Shown in pieces: positions 35,765-44,215 of a stretch of DNA of 64,000 nucleotides. Location of the stretch: positions 27,310 through 91,309 of the forward strand of contig JAEZEQ010000004.1 in assembly GCA_023432985.1 (NCBI GenBank). Direction: 5' to 3'. Under the pieces are notes generated by a model. That model worked only from the letters and a program-made list of their open reading frames with translations, was not told where the DNA came from and did no database searches. Made by a program: the position numbers and the translations under genes. Origin of the DNA: Bacteroidota bacterium (GTDB taxonomy: Bacteria; Bacteroidota; Bacteroidia; CAIKAF01). How positions within the stretch are numbered: the first letter of the stretch is position 1; each line of letters opens with the position of its first letter.

Positions 35765-37045
35765 TTATTGGTCTTTCCGGGTTACGAGGATTTTATCTAT
35801 ACGTTGTCCATCTTTATCAATGACTTCCAATTCCAGATTATCTATGCGCACTTTGTCTCCAATATCGGGAACTTTACTTGTACGCTGAATGATTAATCCG
35901 GCCACTGTAGTAAACTTATTCATATCCTCATTTTCCCATTCTATATCGAAATATTTCAGAAAATCTATCAAAGAATATTGTCCGTCAACGAACCAACTAT
36001 TATCGTCTCGTTGTACAATTTTATAATCTTCCTGATACTCTTCAGAAACGTCCCCCACCAAAGCATCGAGTACGTCATCCATAGTCACCATGCCTTTTAC
36101 GGATCCGAATTCGTCGACTACAATTCCATAGTGAATTTGTTCGGATTTAAACATTTCGAGTACTTTATATGCATAAGTATTTTCGTTGAAATAAACAGGT
36201 TGTTTAATATACTTCTTTATATCAAATACCTCATCGGTGGTGGGAGTAAAAAGGTCTTTCAGTAGAACTATGCCTATAATATTTTCGAGATTACCATCTT
36301 TAGAAACCGGATAAGCAGAATGTTTTTCATGGTTAATTTTATATTTGATTTCCTCCCAGGTATCCTCCAGTGTAAAGAACACAATATCTTTGCGGTGGGT
36401 ATAGAGCGAATTCACTTTACGATCGCCCATTTCGAAGACTCTTTCTACAATATTTTGTTCAATATTCTGAATTTCGCCTCCTTGAGCGCTGTCTTTAATT
36501 ATAGACTTAATCTCCTCTTCAGAGACTGCGGATTCAGATTTATTCTTAATGCCCAGCAATCTCAAAATGGCATTATTAGATGCCGTTAAAAGCCAAACAA
36601 AGGGGGAAGTAATAACAGATAAAAGGCGCATGGGTTTGGCCATGATGGTAATTATCGGTTCGGGGAAAGTCATCCCTAATTTCTTAGGCAATAATTCGCC
36701 CAATACGATGGACAAATAGGTAATAAACACTACCACCAATAAAGTCGCCAATTGCGAGGAATAAGAGGCTATAAAGGGGATTTTGGCAAGCAGATCGGCA
36801 AAAGTTCCGGTAAGTTTATCTCCACTATAGACCCCGAGTAAAATACCGATTAAGGTAATTCCAATTTGAACGGTAGAAAAGAATTTGGTTGGATTTTCGG
36901 ATAATTCGAGTGCGGTTTTGGCATTCGAATTTCCCTTTTTTTTCGCACTTTCAAGTTTAAATTTTCTTGAAGCAACCAATGCCATTTCTGACATTGAGAA
37001 AACCCCGTTTAATAAAATTAAAACGAGAATTATGATTATTTCCAT
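35765..37045 (-). CDS. CNNM/CorC-type membrane protein (DUF21-CBS-CorC)
   Basis: A 426-residue protein with an N-terminal DUF21 membrane domain (residues about 1-175, FSMSEMALVASRKFKL), a CBS pair (about 200-320; PVSKDGNLENIIGIVLLKD and GIVVDEFGSVKGMVTMDDV) and a CorC/HlyC transport-associated domain. Homologues are Mg2+ or Co2+ exporters of the CNNM class. Older annotations as hemolysins are misleading. In some Bacteroidota a related protein is named GldE, but that name needs a family tree. It has a promoter at 37094-37126. Confidence 0.9.
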   Translation of the reverse strand: MEIIIILVLILLNGVFSMSEMALVASRKFKLESAKKKGNSNAKTALELSENPTKFFSTVQIGITLIGILLGVYSGDKLTGTFADLLAKIPFIASYSSQLATLLVVVFITYLSIVLGELLPKKLGMTFPEPIITIMAKPMRLLSVITSPFVWLLTASNNAILRLLGIKNKSESAVSEEEIKSIIKDSAQGGEIQNIEQNIVERVFEMGDRKVNSLYTHRKDIVFFTLEDTWEEIKYKINHEKHSAYPVSKDGNLENIIGIVLLKDLFTPTTDEVFDIKKYIKQPVYFNENTYAYKVLEMFKSEQIHYGIVVDEFGSVKGMVTMDDVLDALVGDVSEEYQEDYKIVQRDDNSWFVDGQYSLIDFLKYFDIEWENEDMNKFTTVAGLIIQRTSKVPDIGDKVRIDNLELEVIDKDGQRIDKILVTRKDQ

Positions 37046-37093
37046 GTGTACATTTTGACGCGTAATAACTATAGTTTTTTATTAAAACGCACA

Positions 37094-37126
37094 CAAATAT
37101 ACTATTTTGCTTCAAATTCTTACAAA
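37094..37126 (-). promoter_or_regulatory. Bacteroidota promoter of the CorC-like gene
   Basis: On the minus strand TTTG (37126-37123), 21 bases, then TATATTTG (37101-37094). Both boxes match the consensus with near-normal spacing, and a leader of about 45 bases follows. Confidence 0.65.
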
Positions 37127-37201
37127 GCGAATTTACAGTTATAGCTATTCTAAATTCCTGTATCGCTTCATGGTATAAGCCGTGCATATCCTAATTCCTT
37201 A

Positions 37202-37209
37202 TATATTTG
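37202..37209 (+). promoter_or_regulatory. -7 promoter box TATATTTG, 3 nt before ATG
   Basis: Exact TAnnTTTG match. Three bases (TCC) separate it from the ATG at 37213. The in-frame TTG at 37207 is part of the box and cannot be the start if the box is used. Confidence 0.55.
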
Positions 37210-37212
37210 TCC

Positions 37213-38670
37213 ATGCAAATCAACAAATCTACACCCTATACTGCACTATTATTGCTACTGTTTGGATGTATACTCTGTATGATTTCCTTACCCAATCATT
37301 ACAATTTCAGAACCTTTGCCTTCGATTTGGGAATGTTTAACCATGCATTGTACGATTTTTCGCATTTCAGGCATAATATTTTCACGCTCGATTTAAACCA
37401 GCAACAGTCATACTTTGCCGATCATTTTGCACCGATCAGCATACTCCTATCTCCCCTACAATTTCTTTTTGGATCCTATACACCTTTACTTATTCAGTGT
37501 GGGATGATAGTGCTTGGCGCCTATTATGCATATGCCTATGCGCGTTTGCAAGGATTGAGTCTTCTGCAAAGTCGGCTGATTCTTATTCAGTTTTTCCTTT
37601 TTTGGCCTATTATACACGCCGTATCATTCGACTTTCATACCAATGTTTTAGCCGCCATGTGGGCCATTCCGATTCTCTATTATTATGAAAAAAAACAGCA
37701 TTATAAGTCCTTCATTTTTGCTTTATTGATCTTAATTTCTAAAGAAAATATGGGATTATGGTTGGGATTTTTCTGGATGGGATATGGCTTATTGCACAAA
37801 ATGGCTCCAAAAAAATTCCTGATTCGTTTTCTGATTCCCGGGATAATCTGCATACTCTATACGGTCATCACCGTGAAATATATCATGCCGGCTTTTAATT
37901 CGACCGACGTCAATTACCAACTTTCCCGTTATACCCACTGGGGCGAAACGCCAACAGATATTATAGATAATTTCCGTAGCAATCCCATGTTGTTTATAGA
38001 ATTATTTATAAACCTCGATTCCTCCGGAAAAACTATAGAGTTCGGACCCAAAGTTTTGGTGTGGATTATGCTCATTTTTTCGGGCGGATTTTTTGCCTTC
38101 CGCAGGCCTCAATACTTCCTGATGATGTTGCCCATACTGGCACAAAAATTCTTATCCGGGAATGAACTAATTCAGGGCATAGGACTACATTACAACATAG
38201 AATTCGTGCCCATTCTAAGTTTCATTTGGATAAACGAAAGTCGGTATTTACAAAATAAAGGTCGCTTTCTTCTTTTCGGTATATTGATGGCTGCAAGTCT
38301 TTGTGCGATCAGCGTAGGCATACAGAAAAGCAATCCTTTTTTATACAGATTAATGGCATTTTATCAGAAAGACCATTATAGTTCAGATTTCGAAAACCTA
38401 TCCGAAATGAAAAGCTTTTTGAAGGAAATTGACCCAAAAATTCCGCTTTCCGTATCGAGCGAACTGGCGCCTCATCTTGCGTTAAGACCAAAGATATATC
38501 ATTTTCCAAGAATTGCAGATGCGCAAATGGTCGTTTTGGTAACCGAGCATAGCAATTATTATCCACTTTACAGCAAAGAACTCTTTTTGCAGGAAATTGA
38601 AAAAATAGAACAAATGGGCTTTGTGAAAAAGAAAGAAATTCCCAATTTAGTTTTGTATGTAAAAGAATAA
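37213..38670 (+). CDS. DUF2079 membrane protein
   Basis: A 485-residue polytopic membrane protein with about ten helices. The segments FRTFAFDLGMFNHALYDFSH and QQQSYFADHFAPISILLSPL identify DUF2079, a family related in fold to GT39/GT83-type glycosyltransferases of the membrane. Function is unproven. A soluble tail of about 100 residues follows the last helix. The start is set at the ATG at 37213. The converging peptidase gene ends one base after its stop. Confidence 0.85.
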   Translation: MQINKSTPYTALLLLLFGCILCMISLPNHYNFRTFAFDLGMFNHALYDFSHFRHNIFTLDLNQQQSYFADHFAPISILLSPLQFLFGSYTPLLIQCGMIVLGAYYAYAYARLQGLSLLQSRLILIQFFLFWPIIHAVSFDFHTNVLAAMWAIPILYYYEKKQHYKSFIFALLILISKENMGLWLGFFWMGYGLLHKMAPKKFLIRFLIPGIICILYTVITVKYIMPAFNSTDVNYQLSRYTHWGETPTDIIDNFRSNPMLFIELFINLDSSGKTIEFGPKVLVWIMLIFSGGFFAFRRPQYFLMMLPILAQKFLSGNELIQGIGLHYNIEFVPILSFIWINESRYLQNKGRFLLFGILMAASLCAISVGIQKSNPFLYRLMAFYQKDHYSSDFENLSEMKSFLKEIDPKIPLSVSSELAPHLALRPKIYHFPRIADAQMVVLVTEHSNYYPLYSKELFLQEIEKIEQMGFVKKKEIPNLVLYVKE

Positions 38671-38671
38671 A

Positions 38672-39454
38672 TCAGGGCTTACATTGGGGTGCAATTCCCA
38701 AAACATAGTTTTTGATAATATCCAGATCCGTTGCCGTTTCGTCGCCTTTAAATCCTTTGATATCGGAGAGAGTGATACGCCGGGCATATTCGGCGGTGAG
38801 TATGGAAGACACAGGCATAAAAGTCCAATGCCATTTTTCTTCCTCATATCCTGTAAGGCGGTCTATGCCTTTTGGGGTATAGGGCTGACAAAAGCCGAAG
38901 AAAGGGGCATTTTTTTGCAGCCATTGATATTCCAATTTTCCTTTACCCGACAAAAAATAGGCATCTTCGAGGCTATTGATATCTATATCTGTACCCCAGT
39001 GGTGGCGCGAACTTCCGGGCATACTGCTATAGAGTAAAATATATCTTGCTCTTTCTGCGGGCTCACTCACATCTTTTGCCAAATTTTTTCCTTCCACCAA
39101 TCTTTCTCCGTTCCATTTAGCTTCCCATATACTTTTTTGGCGATCGAAATTTCGTGCTGCGGAGATAATGCGTAGCTGAATCCCATCCTTTTTTGCCGAA
39201 TCGGCCATAGATTGAAAAGCCTGATAGGCATCTATGCGCAGGTACATGGACGAGGATGCGTAGGGCGGTTTAATCAGCGTAAAAGAACCGGGATAATCGG
39301 CATAATTAATTTTGCCCAGTAAATAATCGGGATCTGTATACGAAATTGTATCGAGCAGATTCATTTCGGCCTTTGGTGTTGCTTTATGCACAATCTGGGC
39401 ATTGCAAGAAAGGGTAGAAAAAACGATAAAAAAAGTAATACCTATTATACGCAT
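38672..39454 (-). CDS. VanY/M15 D-alanyl-D-alanine carboxypeptidase family lipoprotein
   Basis: A 260-residue protein with a lipoprotein-type signal (STLSC, Cys17). The M15B zinc motifs are SSRHHWGTDIDI and EKWHWTF, and LRIISAARNFDRQKSIW matches the family core. It should trim D-Ala from peptidoglycan stem peptides in the periplasm. No vancomycin-resistance genes are near, so a housekeeping cell-wall role is likely. A -7 box (TAACTTCG) ends four bases before the ATG. Confidence 0.92.
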   Translation of the reverse strand: MRIIGITFFIVFSTLSCNAQIVHKATPKAEMNLLDTISYTDPDYLLGKINYADYPGSFTLIKPPYASSSMYLRIDAYQAFQSMADSAKKDGIQLRIISAARNFDRQKSIWEAKWNGERLVEGKNLAKDVSEPAERARYILLYSSMPGSSRHHWGTDIDINSLEDAYFLSGKGKLEYQWLQKNAPFFGFCQPYTPKGIDRLTGYEEEKWHWTFMPVSSILTAEYARRITLSDIKGFKGDETATDLDIIKNYVLGIAPQCKP

Positions 39455-39458
39455 AGAG

Positions 39459-39466
39459 CGAAGTTA
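39459..39466 (-). promoter_or_regulatory. -7 box variant TAACTTCG, 4 nt before ATG
   Basis: Seven-of-eight match to TAnnTTTG on the minus strand, with the bases AGAG (plus strand) between it and the VanY-like start. Confidence 0.45.
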
Positions 39467-39541
39467 GCCATAAAAATAAAAAATATACAAAAAAAGCATG
39501 TTATAAAATTCACAAATAGAGAACAAATAAAAAATAGACAT

Positions 39542-39549
39542 TACTTTTG
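39542..39549 (+). promoter_or_regulatory. -7 promoter box TACTTTTG
   Basis: Exact TAnnTTTG match, 12 bases before the ATG of the discoidin lipoprotein gene. Confidence 0.55.
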
Positions 39550-39561
39550 TAGAAGCAGAAA

Positions 39562-41076
39562 ATGAAGCAAAGCGGGTTTATATATATATTTATACTGATT
39601 TCGTTGGGATTAATCGGTTGCAAGGGTTGTGGTACCGAGCAGCAGATCGAATCCGAATTGGAAGGCACTGAATTTATGCAAGCACCTGTATTCGAGGTAG
39701 ACACGCATATTTACCCCCTATATTTCAGGGGAAGTTCGACCAAAATTCCTTACGAAAAATTTTCGCCAGAAAATGCATTAGACGGGGATGAAAAAACTTA
39801 TTGGGAAACCATTCCCGGCAATATAACCGGTGAATTCCTTGAATGGGTATGGGATGAACGATATATCAGTGATATAGAAATTCTATTTTCGAATGAAATA
39901 TTCCATGCCAAGGTAGAGAATTATTATATATACGTAAACGACAGTTTAACCGGTTTATATTTGCCCAATCAAAGGGTATCCTTAAACAAGTCGGTTCAAA
40001 AATTACGCATAGAAATCAACCAAACACCGGGTACAAACAAGGCTGAAATTCCCGTTCAAAACGATAGTTTGTCGAATACCGGGGTGCATAAGCAGCAAAT
40101 CATAAGCACCTATTCCAGTAAATCCGCAGCTCTTGCCGAAATACGCATATGGGATGAAAACAAGAAAAGAATTCCCTTCAAAAACATTCCAAAAGTGCGT
40201 GCTTTTGCCAATAGTCATTCCACTCAAAGTCCAAGAGAATTCTACAGCATTGATTTGTTATTCGATGGGAACATGAATACCGAATGGCAATCCATAAAAA
40301 ACCCGCACACCATACTTTTCAGTTTTCCTGAAGAGCAAATAATCAGCGAAATTATCATTCCTTTACAAAAAGAAAACGAGACCAATATACAGACCTATAA
40401 ATTTGGTTTACGTAAAAGAAAAATGCCATTATATGGTGTAGATAATAAGATTAACACCTTGCGTATCCCATTAGAGCAGGTATTAAAAGGAAAAAACTTC
40501 GAGTTAGAAATCAACAGTACCTACAATAAGTCCTTTCCTACCATTGCCGAAATAGTATTTTTCGATGGGAGTAAACCTTTTCGTATACACATGGACAGTT
40601 CGGAGATTTATCAGACCGAATTAAGGTCAAAAATCCTCAATAGTTCGCTCGAAAAAATAATAGACAACCGCAAACAATTTGTCAAAGAATGGAAAGTATA
40701 CTCCATTCCGCTTGTAGAATTAAAAGAAAATAAAGAAGAGAATATGCCTATAGAAACGCATACATTAGATATGCTTTTCCATGCCAAGAGCAACAAATCA
40801 TTATTTATAGGGCAGGTCTTAGAATCGGTATATAATGCAGAAGGCGAGTCAAGATTCGTATATGAGAAATACAGTTTTGACGGATTATGGCGTATACTTA
40901 AACTGGGCAGAGACAACTCTGAAATTGAAATAAAGGGTTTATTAAAGCAGTACAAATCTGAGGATGGGTATCATTATCAATTAGAATCGACTCAGCGTAA
41001 AACATTCAGTGTTGTATTAAACAATCAGAGTATCATTTGCAGTGAGATATTTCAACCTATACTTATCAGTTGGTAA
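39562..41076 (+). CDS. Discoidin-like-domain lipoprotein
   Basis: A 504-residue lipoprotein (lipobox LIGC, Cys20). Two segments, FSPENALDGDEKTYWETIPG near residue 75 and YSIDLLFDGNMNTEWQS near 230, match the start of discoidin (F5/8 type C-like) domains, each followed by strands of a jelly roll. Such domains bind sugars or surfaces. The rest is beta-rich and unassigned. Its TAA overlaps the ruvX ATG (TAATG at 41074-41078), so a surface lipoprotein and a DNA-repair enzyme are co-translated. Confidence 0.78.
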   Translation: MKQSGFIYIFILISLGLIGCKGCGTEQQIESELEGTEFMQAPVFEVDTHIYPLYFRGSSTKIPYEKFSPENALDGDEKTYWETIPGNITGEFLEWVWDERYISDIEILFSNEIFHAKVENYYIYVNDSLTGLYLPNQRVSLNKSVQKLRIEINQTPGTNKAEIPVQNDSLSNTGVHKQQIISTYSSKSAALAEIRIWDENKKRIPFKNIPKVRAFANSHSTQSPREFYSIDLLFDGNMNTEWQSIKNPHTILFSFPEEQIISEIIIPLQKENETNIQTYKFGLRKRKMPLYGVDNKINTLRIPLEQVLKGKNFELEINSTYNKSFPTIAEIVFFDGSKPFRIHMDSSEIYQTELRSKILNSSLEKIIDNRKQFVKEWKVYSIPLVELKENKEENMPIETHTLDMLFHAKSNKSLFIGQVLESVYNAEGESRFVYEKYSFDGLWRILKLGRDNSEIEIKGLLKQYKSEDGYHYQLESTQRKTFSVVLNNQSIICSEIFQPILISW

Positions 41077-41507
41077 TGGGCAGAATTATAGGCATAGATT
41101 ACGGTACCAAGCGATGTGGCATTGCGGCTACCGACAACTTGCGCATAATAGCATCTCCATTGGCCACTGTGCATAGTGGGGAATTAATGTCCTTTTTGCA
41201 AAATTATATTGAGAAAGAAAAAGTAGATGCCATAACGGTGGGAATGCCTAAGCAAAAAGACGGCACTGCATCTACAGTAGAGCAACATATAATCGGATTT
41301 ATCCGGAAATTTGAAAAACAATTCCCTCATATTAAAGTATATAGAACCGACGAACGATATACCAGCAAAATGGCTCTGCAATCGATGCATCAATCGGGGG
41401 CAAAAAAAAAGGACAGAGAAACAAAAGAAAATATAGACATGGTAAGTGCTGCCATAATATTGCAATCCTTTTTAGAGAGTCGGACATTCAGGGAATCGGC
41501 ATTATAA
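41076..41507 (+). CDS. ruvX: Putative Holliday junction resolvase RuvX/YqgF
   Basis: A 143-residue RNase H-fold protein with IGIDYGTKRCGIAATD near the N-terminus, VGMPKQKDGTAS in the middle and TDERYTSKMA plus DMVSAAIILQ at the end, the conserved acidic positions of YqgF. It acts in Holliday junction resolution or pre-16S rRNA processing. The start is the ATG at 41076, overlapping the previous stop; the open frame six bases upstream is unlikely. Confidence 0.95.
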   Translation: MGRIIGIDYGTKRCGIAATDNLRIIASPLATVHSGELMSFLQNYIEKEKVDAITVGMPKQKDGTASTVEQHIIGFIRKFEKQFPHIKVYRTDERYTSKMALQSMHQSGAKKKDRETKENIDMVSAAIILQSFLESRTFRESAL

Positions 41508-41524
41508 AAAAATAAGAAATTTAA

Positions 41525-41532
41525 TACCTTTG
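41525..41532 (+). promoter_or_regulatory. -7 promoter box TACCTTTG, 4 nt before def ATG
   Basis: Exact TAnnTTTG match; TGGC separates it from the ATG at 41537, predicting a leaderless def mRNA in addition to any read-through from ruvX. Confidence 0.6.
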
Positions 41533-41536
41533 TGGC

Positions 41537-42097
41537 ATGATTTATTCCATAGTAGCATACGGGGATCCCGTTTTAAGAAAAAAGGCAGTAGAAATAGACC
41601 GGGATTATCCGGATTTAGATGCTTTTATTCAGAGTATGTTCGACACCATGTATGCCTCTTCGGGGGTTGGATTGGCGGCGCCGCAGGTGGGTAAAAGTAT
41701 ACGCTTATTTATCGTAGACGGAGAGCCATTTGTGGAGGATGATCCGGAGATGGCAGATTTCAAAAAAGTATTTATCAATCCGCTTATACTCGAAGAAACA
41801 GGCGAAGAATGGGCTTTTAACGAAGGTTGTTTGAGTATACCGCGTATACGGGAAGACGTAAATCGTAAAGAAAAATTGCGCATACAGTATTACGACCAAA
41901 ATTGGGAAATACACACAGAAGAATTTGACGGATTAAAAGCGCGTATCATTCAGCATGAATACGATCATATAGAGGGTATATTATTTGTGGACAAATTGGC
42001 TCCCTTGAAACGTAAATTATTACAGGGCAAACTCAGCGATATCAGTAGAGGCAAGGTGCGAACCGATTATAAAATGCGATTTCCCAAACTTAGATAA
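41537..42097 (+). CDS. def: Peptide deformylase
   Basis: A 186-residue metallopeptidase with all three deformylase motifs: GVGLAAPQVG, EGCLSIP (metal Cys) and QHEYDHIEG (two metal His and catalytic Glu). It removes the formyl group from nascent proteins in the cytoplasm. The ATG follows a -7 box by only four bases. The next gene starts one base after its stop. Confidence 0.98.
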   Translation: MIYSIVAYGDPVLRKKAVEIDRDYPDLDAFIQSMFDTMYASSGVGLAAPQVGKSIRLFIVDGEPFVEDDPEMADFKKVFINPLILEETGEEWAFNEGCLSIPRIREDVNRKEKLRIQYYDQNWEIHTEEFDGLKARIIQHEYDHIEGILFVDKLAPLKRKLLQGKLSDISRGKVRTDYKMRFPKLR

Positions 42098-42098
42098 A

Positions 42099-42638
42099 AT
42101 GAAAAGCTATCTGTTTTTTTTCATGTTTTTAGTGCTTGGATTTCAATCCTGCAAAGAAAAAATAAAAAGCAAGGAAGAATTAAAAGCCATGTATTTGCGT
42201 GTGGAAGCTGATTTCGGTGCCGACAGTATTTTTGCAAATCAATTTATTCAAGAGGCTCAAAAATTCATTCATCAGCCAAATCAGGACAGCAACAAAGTAC
42301 ATTTCAGAAAATTGCTTGCAGAGACCTATACCATGCAAGGCAAATACGATCGGGCCATAGAGGCTTGGGATAGCTTACGCATACAACATTCATCGCATCC
42401 ACTTGCGGCAGAGGCTTTATTTAAAAAGGCTTTTCTTTTATCTGAAATGAAAAATTTAAAACGGGAAAGTCTGCCTTTGTATGAAGAATTTATTATAAAA
42501 TATCCCAACCATCCTTATTTAGAATCGGCAATGTTTCAGATTGCCAATATGGGTAAACCCAATGAAATGCTATTAAACGAGATTCTTGAAAAGGCAGAAT
42601 CTACAGATAGTACAAATAGAGAAAGAAAAAGGGAATAA
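42099..42638 (+). CDS. TPR lipoprotein
   Basis: A 179-residue lipoprotein (lipobox FQSC, Cys18). Two or three TPR-like helical pairs follow (LAETYTMQGKYDRAIEAWDS, LAAEALFKKAFLLSEM, YEEFIIKYPNHPYLESAMFQ), similar to the YbgF/BamD class of outer-membrane TPR proteins. It is immediately downstream of def and is probably cotranscribed. The last 38 bases overlap the converging gene. Confidence 0.85.
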   Translation: MKSYLFFFMFLVLGFQSCKEKIKSKEELKAMYLRVEADFGADSIFANQFIQEAQKFIHQPNQDSNKVHFRKLLAETYTMQGKYDRAIEAWDSLRIQHSSHPLAAEALFKKAFLLSEMKNLKRESLPLYEEFIIKYPNHPYLESAMFQIANMGKPNEMLLNEILEKAESTDSTNRERKRE

Positions 42639-43008
42639 AGAAAGCCAAAAAAGATAAGGCCAGGGCGGCAATGCACATTATAAACGTATAAGCGGGTAAT
42701 CCGTAGGGTATAATTTGATGGTCATCCTGCACATGAATCATAATGGCTATATCCTCATTAACCGGCAAGGAATAATTATCGGATATTTTACGCTGCATGA
42801 ATTCGCCACTTTGCGGGTGTATAAAGCTGCAGCTTAAACCCAGTGAATTTTCCAATACCATTCCATGCGTATACAGGTAATTATTATTTATGGAATAAAA
42901 ATAATATCCGCAAAAGGGCAACAAGGTCAAAAACTGAAAAAGCAATAAAATGAGCGAGACCTTAAATCGCTGTCGGGGTAGAAGAAAAAAGTAAAAATTA
43001 AAAACCAT
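42601..43008 (-). CDS. Small membrane protein, two helices
   Basis: A 135-residue protein with a hydrophobic helix near each end (residues about 15-38 and 108-132) and an extracytoplasmic loop between, similar in layout to DUF3592 proteins. I recognise no motif. It fills the space between two other genes, starts with ATG 14 bases after the upstream lipoprotein stop and overlaps the converging TPR gene by 38 bases. Probably real, last gene of its transcript. Confidence 0.6.
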   Translation of the reverse strand: MVFNFYFFLLPRQRFKVSLILLLFQFLTLLPFCGYYFYSINNNYLYTHGMVLENSLGLSCSFIHPQSGEFMQRKISDNYSLPVNEDIAIMIHVQDDHQIIPYGLPAYTFIMCIAALALSFLAFFIPFFFLYLYYL

Positions 43009-43022
43009 ATTTCATCCTTTAC

Positions 43023-44054
43023 TTATTGTCCCATTTGTTCATTCAACCTTTGTTGGTCTCTTATACGTTGATTTAAAATGCGGCTATAATCAAGGGCTTT
43101 ACGTGCACCTAGCCCATAAGCTTTATCCGAAAGCTCTTTAGCCAAGGGCAATTTTCCTTCCATTTCACGTATCAAAGCCAAATTATATGCGGCTCTGGCT
43201 TTGGCTTTACGTTTTGGAGATTCATAAGCCTGCGTCCAATACTTTTCTGCATCATCCCATGCCTGTACCCGAGCCATGCGGGAACCCAATTTCAAATTCG
43301 GTTCGGCAGCTCCTCTTTTGTAATACAAACGGCGTACATTCAAATAATAGGGGTTAATTTTTTTCGCATAATTTTCTCCGGAAAAATAGGCCGTATTAAG
43401 AATCAATTGTTCCTTTGCCATAAAGGCATTCATTGCGGCGGCCACGGTATTTCCTTCCCGTGTCCAGCTTCTCCAGAAGCTATATTGATCTTGATCGTAA
43501 ATACTTCGAATTTTGGGGTAATACAAACGGAAACCCAGGGTAACAGTTACGCGCACAGTCACCTTAAAATAGGGCATTTTAATGGGAATACCGGCTGCGT
43601 TTTTCACATTTTTAAAATCGGTGACCGTATTATATTGAACATTTGAATCGAAAGTTTCCAGGGACAATAATGCATCGGTTTTATGCTGATTACATAACTT
43701 TTCCACATCATTCCATGAGAGTGGATTAGGAAACATAACACCACTACCCGACCCTACCATAGGTTCGGCCGCCATAATTACCTCGAAGCGTTTTACATCC
43801 TGAGTACGATCATAAAAACCTTGTAAAGCCTGAACAGCAGCCTTGCGATCTTGTTGTGGCATTTCACCTGTCAGAAAACCTTCTACGGCATTTCCAACCT
43901 CACTTGAGGGCAAGGTTCGGTTTAAGACCACAAGAGATTTGATATCTTTATCCACCGTAATTTCAGCCGGTTTCAAAATGGTAATATATTGCTTGGTGGT
44001 GGAGCAGGAAAAAAGGGTAAGTAACGCCAACGATAGAATAAAAATGCGGTACAA
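43023..44054 (-). CDS. DUF6340-like lipoprotein
   Basis: A 343-residue lipoprotein (lipobox LFSC, Cys17). The first domain (LKPAEITVDKDIKSLVVLNRT) matches what I recall of the DUF6340 family of Bacteroidota, and a helical, TPR-like tail follows (ARVQAWDDAEKYWTQAYE, AYNLALIREMEGKLPLAKEL). The start is non-ATG: TTG at 44054, or CTG six bases earlier. Function is unknown. A small membrane-protein gene follows in the same direction. Confidence 0.72.
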   Translation of the reverse strand: MYRIFILSLALLTLFSCSTTKQYITILKPAEITVDKDIKSLVVLNRTLPSSEVGNAVEGFLTGEMPQQDRKAAVQALQGFYDRTQDVKRFEVIMAAEPMVGSGSGVMFPNPLSWNDVEKLCNQHKTDALLSLETFDSNVQYNTVTDFKNVKNAAGIPIKMPYFKVTVRVTVTLGFRLYYPKIRSIYDQDQYSFWRSWTREGNTVAAAMNAFMAKEQLILNTAYFSGENYAKKINPYYLNVRRLYYKRGAAEPNLKLGSRMARVQAWDDAEKYWTQAYESPKRKAKARAAYNLALIREMEGKLPLAKELSDKAYGLGARKALDYSRILNQRIRDQQRLNEQMGQ

Positions 44055-44215
44055 TTTCAGATAGTTTTATATTACAAATTAGGACACAATATACGGTAAA
44101 ATGAAGAAATGGATGAAAACTATATCTTATTATCATTTACAAATGAGGCTAAACTTATAGGCATCAGCTGAGCAAATCGGCATTAGTAGGTCCGCTATAT
44201 CTGTAAACTTATTTA

